Source: an uncultured Sulfitobacter sp.
GTDB taxonomy: Bacteria; Pseudomonadota; Alphaproteobacteria; Rhodobacterales; Rhodobacteraceae
Length of the DNA stretch: 17,132 nucleotides
NCBI GenBank assembly: GCA_937923365.1
Contig: CALAIJ010000306.1
Span: forward strand, 1-17,132
Reading direction: 5' to 3'
Position 1 is the first letter of the stretch. Each line of letters opens with the position of its first letter. Shown one piece after another: positions 9,701 through 17,132 of the stretch. The notes under the pieces are model-generated. The model did not search any database, was not told the DNA's origin, and saw nothing but the letters and a program-made list of their open reading frames with translations. The position numbers and the translations under genes were made by a program.

Positions 9701-12700
9701 CCCGGTGGAGTTGTTGCCCCATGCCCGCGAAACTCTTGAACATCTGCGGGGGGATTTCACGCTCATCCTGATCACCAAGGGGGATTTATTGCACCAGGAA
9801 CAGAAGATTGCGCAATCCGGCCTGCGTGACCTGTTCGACGCGGTAGAGATTGTCTCGGCCAAAACGCAGGTGGAATATGCCGACATCTTTGCCCGCCATG
9901 CCGACGGCCCACAGCGCGGTCTGATGGCTGGTAATTCCATGGCGTCTGACGTGCTGCCCATGCTGCACGCAGGGGGGTGGGGCGTCTTTGTCCCCCACGG
10001 GATCACCTGGGCGGTCGAGCATGCCGATGCGCCGAAACGTCACCCGCGCTTTGCCGAAATTGCGCATCTTGGTGCGCTGCCCGCGCTGATTGAAGGGGTG
10101 AACGCCTGACATGAAATACGGGCCAGAAAGGGCGCTGTGTCCCTGTAAGGTGGGGCTTCGGCCCACCGTGTGGAGACGGGGGCAAATCACCTGAAACCAG
10201 AATGCGACAAAGCCGCCGCAATGCTGCCACATTCTTGACACAATACCGCCCCTAGTAGGGCACCGAAGATTGCCCCCTAAATCTGCCTTTGCAGGTGCAG
10301 CATTTTACTAGAATATCCCTGTTTCAAAGGGTTTATCGAAAATGGAACCTGTGCTAGGTTTGACCTCATAAAAATACGGCCAGTCGAACAATCGGCGGTC
10401 ATGAGGCAGAAAAAGGCAGGTTTACCATGAAGGCTCAGCGTCTCACGCTGGCCCGTTTCGGGCTATTCTTCATTGCAGCAATTTGGCTACTGGTCATTGT
10501 GCCCGTCAGTGCGATGGCGGCACCCTATGCCGCCTACGTGATTGATGCGCGCACAGGCAAAGTAATCCACGCCCGCAACGCGGACACGCGGCTGCATCCG
10601 GCCTCCCTGACTAAGATGATGACCCTCTACGTGGCGTTTCAGGCGATCGAGCGCGGTGAAATCTCGCTTGATACCAAAGTGACCATCTCCAAGAAGGCCG
10701 CAGCAGAGCCCCCCAGTAAGCTGGGCCTCCGGCCCGGCCAGAAGATCGCCTTGCGCTATCTGATCCGTGCCGCCGCGATCAAGTCGGCCAATGATGCGGC
10801 AACTGCCATCGGCGAGGCCGTCTCGGGCTCTGAGGCGCGGTTTGCGCGGCGGATGAACCGCACCGCCAAGCAATTGGGCATGAACCGCACCTCCTTCAAG
10901 AACATGCACGGGCTGACCGAAGCGGGCCACCTGAGCACCGCCCGCGACATGACGACGATGGGGCGGCATCTGCTCTATGATTATCCGCAGTACTATAACC
11001 TGTTCAGCCGTGTGACGGCAGATGCGGGCGTCCGCCGCGTGTCCCACACCAATCGCCGCTTTCTGGGCAGCTACAAAGGTGCTGACGGCATCAAGACCGG
11101 CTACACCCGTGCGGCAGGCTTTAACCTGACCGCCTCGGCCGAGCGTGGCAACGAGCGGATCATCGTGACCGTCTTTGGCGGCAAATCCACCGCCTCGCGT
11201 AATGCCCGTGTGACCGAACTGATGGATCTGGGCTTTCGCCGCGCGCCTTCTCGCGCCCGTATCCGCAAGCCTTCCAAGCCCGCGTACACGGGGCCGGAAC
11301 CCAAGATCGTGCAAGCACCTGCAACGCAACCTGCGGTCAATCCCGGCTCCACTGCGGGCGGCAAGGGCAAGACAATCCGCCTAACCGGCGCGATCAAGAA
11401 ATCTATCCGGCCCAAGTTGCGGCCCGGTGCCGCAGCCCCTGTGCTTGTGGCTGAGGTCGCGCCGGCTCCGCAGACGCCCTCGGTATCAAATGCGGATGTG
11501 ACAGCAGCGTTGCGCGAAGCTGTCAAAACACCCGAACCCACGGCAGCCCCTAAGGCCGAAGTCGTCCTTGCCTCAGCACAAACATCGATCCGGCCTGCCC
11601 TGCGCCCTGCGGTAAAACCGCAGCGCAAAAAGGAAGTGGTGCAAGAAGTCGTCACCCGCGTCTCCACCTCTGGCGGGCGCCACTGGGGCGTCAATGTTGG
11701 CCGTTTCCCGAACAGATTTGCGGCCGAAAAGGTACTGTTGAAAACGGCACTGGCAGAGATGTCGACACTGGATGGCAGCCTGCGCAAAGTGGTCAAACGA
11801 CCGCAAGGGTATGACGCCAATTTCCTCGGCATGACGCGGGAAACAGCTGATCTGGCCTGTCGTCGTCTCGCTGCGCGCAACGTCAGCTGTTTTATGATCG
11901 GCCCGGGATAATCCGACGGGTGGTGGGCAAGATGCCCCCCTTACGGGATACCTGTTGTAAGGTGCAGTTCCACTGCACCCAAGGCTCTATTCAGCCGCCT
12001 CACGCTTGATCCATTGCACGAATGCTTTCAAGGCGGGCCGTTGAACGCCAGTGCGCGTCACCACATGATACCCGGCGCCATTGCTACTCTCCCTATGCAA
12101 CTCGCGCAGACGCCCCGCCGCGATGTCGCGTGCGACGAATTCGCGGACCGTAACGGCCACCCCCTGCCCGTCGCGCGCACCGTCCAACAGCAGGTTGCCG
12201 GGCACCTGCATCCGCCCGCCCCTGCCCCCATCCTCGACCCCGTGTTTGCGCAGCCAGCGCGTGCTTTCGGTGGTGCCGAACTCCTCAAGCCATGGAAATT
12301 CTGCCAAGGCTGCGATCCCGGGCAGTTCCCCGTCGCCCACCAGCGACGGCGCGGCGACGACTACCATCGGCGACAGGATCAACGGCGCTGACTCAAGCCC
12401 GGGCCACGGCCCCGTCCCATACCGAATGGCCACGTCGATCCCGTCGGTTCTGAGCGTGACAATCTCGGGGGTGGGGTCGATCATGATATCGACGTCCGTA
12501 TGGCCTGCGCGAAACCGCGGCAGGCGCGGCATTAACCACGACGCCGCAAAGGTTGGCGTCACGGAAATATGCAAAGGACGGGCATCGCGGTTGCCGGTGA
12601 TCTGCTGCGCGACCTCGATCATGCTGCCAAAACCTTCGAGCAGAGCTTGCGCCAGAACATGCCCCGCTTCGGTCATTTGCAACGCGCGACCAGAGCGGTC

Positions 12701-15700
12701 CAGCAGGGCGACATCCAAATGCCCCTCAAGACTGCGCAATTGCTGGCTGATCGCCGCATGACTGACCCCCAGCGCCTCACCTGCGGCAACAACATTGCCG
12801 GTTTGCGCAAAGGCCGCAAAGGCGCGCAAGGCAGACAGCGGGGGAAGGTCACGCCATTTCATATTAAATTCCAGCTTACATATCAGAATTTCATCTGAGT
12901 CGCAGGTTTGCGCAAAACCAGCAATAAGGAAAGCAGAAACCAATCAAGGAAAGGATACGACATGATCAATATCTATGCCCAATCTTTCATGACTGCGTCC
13001 CGCTCTGGCTGCGTACGCCTGCGTGATGTCCCGTCGGTACCCCATGAGAAACGCCTTGGCTGGCCGCGGCGGCGCAAGACGCGCTGCATCGATCCCGCAA
13101 AACTGTGAGGCTGCGATGACCCTGCAAGAAACCCTGCCCCGCATCATGCCTGCCCTGAACGCACAAACCGGGGTATCCACGCTCAAGTGGGCCGCCTCGA
13201 TCATCCAGATCATGGGCTACACCGCCACCGCGATGGGCATGACACCGCTGAACATCTACCTGTTTTTGGCTGGACTGACGGGGTGGCTGCTGGTGGGGGT
13301 CATCTGGCGCGACCGTGCGATCATGCTGATCCATGTGGTGGCGCTGGGTGCCATGCTGGTGGGGGCAACGGGCGGGTAAGATGCCCTTTCAGGGCATCCG
13401 CTCTGCCGCGTCGGGCAAGGCTGCACGCAAGCTCAGATCAGGCATCGGTTCCGGCACTTCGGGATCGATGCCTTGTGGGAAACTCTCTAACAGAATGCGG
13501 TAACGCATCTGGGCGTCAGTGATCGCTCCGTATGACCCGATAAGCTCGCGGATCGGTCCGCCCAACCGCTCAAGCCCCGAGACGAAAGCAAGGATCACAC
13601 CGACCTCCACGTCGCCTTGGATGACCAGATACCCCCCATAAACGATGACCCCGAATGGCCCCAGGGCAATCAAAAGGTTGTTAAGCGTCTTCATGATGTT
13701 CTTGGTCATCAGAAACCGTGTCCGGATACGCAGGATTTGATCGGTAAGCGTGGTGAACCCTTGGGGCGGCGGTTTGTTCAGCAGGTCAGGTTCAGCGTTA
13801 TCAACGATGTAGTTGCCAAGGCTGCGCACGGTGATCGCCTTTTCCTCGGCCAAACGGTTCAACCGCGCCTGAAAAATCGGGACGATAATGAACTGCGGCG
13901 AATATAGTGCCAGTGCGATGGCCGCGACCAAGGGCTCAATGTAGAACATATAGCCTAGAACGACGCAAAGCGTTCCGATTTGCAGCAACGGGCCGGAGAT
14001 GGCCGCCCCCGCAAAACCGCCCAGCTTTTCCGTCTCGGACGACAGCATGGAAACAACAGCGCCTTCATCCACCACGTCATCCCCCTTGGCCGAAGCTTGC
14101 AGCAGCGCGGGCGGCGTGACCGTGTAGATGTGGTAGTAGACCGACCGACGCAGCGCGTGCACGATCCTTGCCGAAATCAGCTCTCGCTGGATACGCATCG
14201 CCAGTTTGAGGCCGGATGCCAGCAGCAGCGCGCCCACATAGAGGCCTGCGAGCCAGATCAGCAGGTCCACGTCCTTGTTGGCCACCGCATCGTCCAGCAA
14301 ACGGCGTTGCAGCTCCAGCGGCACAGGGGCCAATGGCAGCAGTCCCAGCGTCATGATAATCACGACGACCTGCTGCACCTTGGAGTAGCGAAAAATGTAG
14401 CGATAGACGGATTGGGGCATGACGCGCATGGGAAAAGGCCTTGAGCTGAAATATGCCTCAGGGTGTCACGGGTGGTCGCAACAGCAAACCCATATTTGCG
14501 TGAGGCGCGATTTCTTTCAAAGAAATCGGTCGGAATTTTTCAAAAATTCCGCGCCCGCCACCTCAGGTCGTAGCCTGCAAGAGTGTGCGTGTGTATTCGG
14601 TCGACGGGTTGTCATAGAGCACGTCAACATCGCCGTACTCCACCACATCGCCCCGCTTCATCACCATGACCTTGTGTGACATGGCGCGGACCACCTTCAA
14701 ATCGTGACTGATGAACAGATAGGCCAGCCCGTATTTCACCTGCAAGTCGCGCAACAGCTCGACGATCTGCACTTGCACGGTCATGTCCAGCGCCGAAGTA
14801 GGCTCGTCCAGCACCAGCAAACGCGGGCGCAGCACCATGGCACGCGCAATCGCGATGCGCTGGCGCTGACCGCCGGAAAACTCGTGCGGATAGCGGTCCA
14901 TAGACGCAGGGTCGAGACCCACTTCGATCATCACGTCATGCACCAGATCGCGCTGGTCGCGGTCGGGGTCCACGTTGTGGATGGTCAGGCCCTCGGCGAT
15001 GATCTGAAAGCAAGTCATGCGCGGGCTCAGGCTGCCGAATGGGTCCTGGAACACGATCTGCATGTCCTTGCGCAAGCGCCGCAACTCGCGGGTATTCCAT
15101 TGCCGCACATCCTGCCCGGCAAAGATGATCTGCCCTTCCGAGGAAATCAGCCGCATGATCGCCAATGCCAGCGTGGTCTTGCCCGATCCGCTTTCGCCGA
15201 CGATGCCCAACGTCTCGCCCGCGCGCACGGACAGCGTCGCGTCGTTGACCGCCTTCACATGGCCCACGGTGCGGCGGAGGAAACCGGCCTGAATGGGGAA
15301 CCAGACCTTGAGGTTCTTCGTCTCGACAATCACTTCTGCCCCGTCGGGCACGGGCGCAGGACGCCCGTCTGGTTCGGCCCCCAGCAGCTTGATGGTATAG
15401 GGGTGCTGCGGGTTGTCAAAAATCTCGGCCGTGGGGCCCTGCTCCACGATCTCGCCCATTTGCATGACGCAGACGCGGTCGGCAATGCGCCGCACGATGC
15501 CCAGATCATGGGTGATGAACAAGAGCCCCATGCCTTCGCTGTCTTTCAGCCCCGCCAGCAGTTCCAGAATCTGCGCCTGAATGGTCACGTCCAGCGCTGT
15601 CGTTGGCTCATCCGCAATCAGCACGTCTGGTTTGTTGGCCAGCGCCATGGCGATCATCACGCGCTGACGCTGCCCGCCGGAGAGTTGGTGCGGGTAAGCG

Positions 15701-17132
15701 CCCAGACGGCTTTCGGCGTCGTTGATGCCGACTTTCTCCAGTAGCTCCAAAACTTCGTCGCGGCTGGCGTCGGTCTTGATCCAACCGGTCAACAGCGACT
15801 TTGTCAGCGCCCCGAGTACGCCAAGGATCAACGCAAATATCAGCGACCACAATGACGCAACAAAAAGCGCCACCCAGAAGGGCCGCGAAAAGTAGCTGGC
15901 GAAATATGCGAGGGTTGGCTTGTCAGGTGCCGTCTCGATAAAGGCCCAATAGGCAAAGATGAAGCCAAGGAAGGCAAACAACCCAAGGAACAGTTTGACG
16001 GCATTGACCGCCGCCAGTTTCTCCGCCCAGCGCTTCCAACGGGACCGTGGCGGGATATTGCGGTGCAGGGCGATGCTTTCAGCGAGCTGCCGCTCAATCG
16101 TGTGCAGCGCATTCAGCGAGGTCATCGGCTCCTGAAAGATGAAGCTGATGTCGTTGCCACGAACTTTCTGCAGCAAAGCCTCATCCGCGCCGATCATCTG
16201 CTGACCGTCATAAGTGACGGAGCCGGACACTTCGGCGCTGTCGCCCAGCAGCGAAACCGTGCTCAGCGCAGAGACGGACTTGCCAGAGCCGCTCTCGCCC
16301 ACCAGCGCCACCGTCTCACCCCGGTTGACGTGAAAGGACACGCCTTTGACGGCCTGCGTAACCTTCCCGTCCTGTCGGAAACCAACGCGCAGATTCTGGA
16401 CGTCCAAAAGGCGCGTCATGGGGCGGTCTCCTGACGGGGGCGGGCGATTTCCTGGAAGAAATCGGTCCGGAAATTTTGAAATTCCCGCAGCGCGCTCATG
16501 AGAAAGTCTTTCGTGGATCAAAGGCGTCGCGGATGCCTTCAAAGATGAACACCAGAAGCGACAGCATGATCGCGAACGTAAAGAACGCGGTGAAAGCGAG
16601 CCATGGCGCTTCAAGGTTCTGTTTGGCTTGCAAAGTCAGCTCCCCCAGTGACGGGGCCGAGCTGGGCAAGCCGAAGCCCAGAAAATCAAGCGAGGCCAGC
16701 GTGGAAATCGTGCCTGTGATGATAAACGGCAGCATGGTCAGCGTCGCCACCATCGCGTTGGGCAGCATGTGGCGGAACATGATCGTGGTGTTGCCGACGC
16801 CCAGCGCACGCGCAGCGCGGACGTATTCAAGGTTGCGCGCGCGCAGGAACTCAGCGCGCACCACGCCCACAAGGGCGGTCCAACTGAACAGGACCAGCAA
16901 GAAGACCAACAGCCAGAAACTTCGCCCCAGAATGGCGAACATGATGATGATGACGTAAAGCGACGGGGTGGCAGACCAGATCTCAATCGCGCGCTGGAAC
17001 AGCAAGTCCACCTTGCCGCCGAAAAAGCCCTGCACGGCCCCCGCGATGACGCCGATGATGCTGGCAAGGCCCGTCACGATCAGCGTGAAGACAACTGACA
17101 GACGGAAGCCGTAGATCACGCGGGCCAGCACG

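Overview
The window looks like chromosomal DNA from a marine, aerobic anoxygenic phototrophic alphaproteobacterium of the Roseobacter group (Rhodobacterales). The reasons are a complete peripheral light-harvesting (LH2, puc) operon with paired PpsR-type operators, a TRAP transporter, an alphaproteobacterial-type ClpS, a YejABEF-type peptide transporter and moderately high G+C. No sequence search was possible, so the genus is left open.

Layout. (1) Positions 1-3097, minus strand: a TRAP transporter dctP-dctQ-dctM with a hairpin terminator between dctP and dctQ, followed by the first ~20 codons of what looks like a benzoate-CoA-ligase-type acyl-CoA synthetase that runs off the window. The context suggests uptake and CoA activation of an organic acid. 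(2) Positions 3341-6307, minus strand: pucB-pucA-pucC plus a fourth gene overlapping pucC by 4 bases. A sigma70-like promoter upstream of pucB carries two TGT-N12-ACA PpsR/CrtJ sites 8 bp apart, one between the -35 and -10 elements. PucA has Phe44-Leu45 where B850 complexes usually have Tyr-Tyr or Tyr-Trp, and a long extra C-terminal tail. The fourth gene ends in three tandem copies of a short aromatic motif. (3) Positions 6692-7099: a CAT-anticodon tRNA (probably tRNA-Ile2) on the minus strand, and a perfect-looking plus-strand terminator with no gene in front of it.

(4) Positions 7121-9314, minus strand: clpS, an RsmC-like rRNA methyltransferase and a short-chain dehydrogenase-like protein without the catalytic lysine, in one likely operon. 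Divergent from these, on the plus strand, are a HAD-family hydrolase and a D-alanyl-D-alanine carboxypeptidase with a SPOR domain. (5) Positions 11987-13379: a GcvA-type LysR regulator divergent from two very small genes. (6) Positions 13389-17132, minus strand: the end of yejE, a yejF-like double ATPase, and an ABC exporter membrane domain without an ATPase domain. The YejF-like ATPase carries an in-frame insertion of about 95 residues with two predicted membrane helices inside its first nucleotide-binding domain. It is flanked on both sides by copies of a double-palindrome repeat.

The strongest candidates for something undescribed are the membrane-hairpin insertion inside the YejF ATPase, the repeat-bearing puc gene, and the LH2 alpha subunit that combines a blue-shift signature with a tail.
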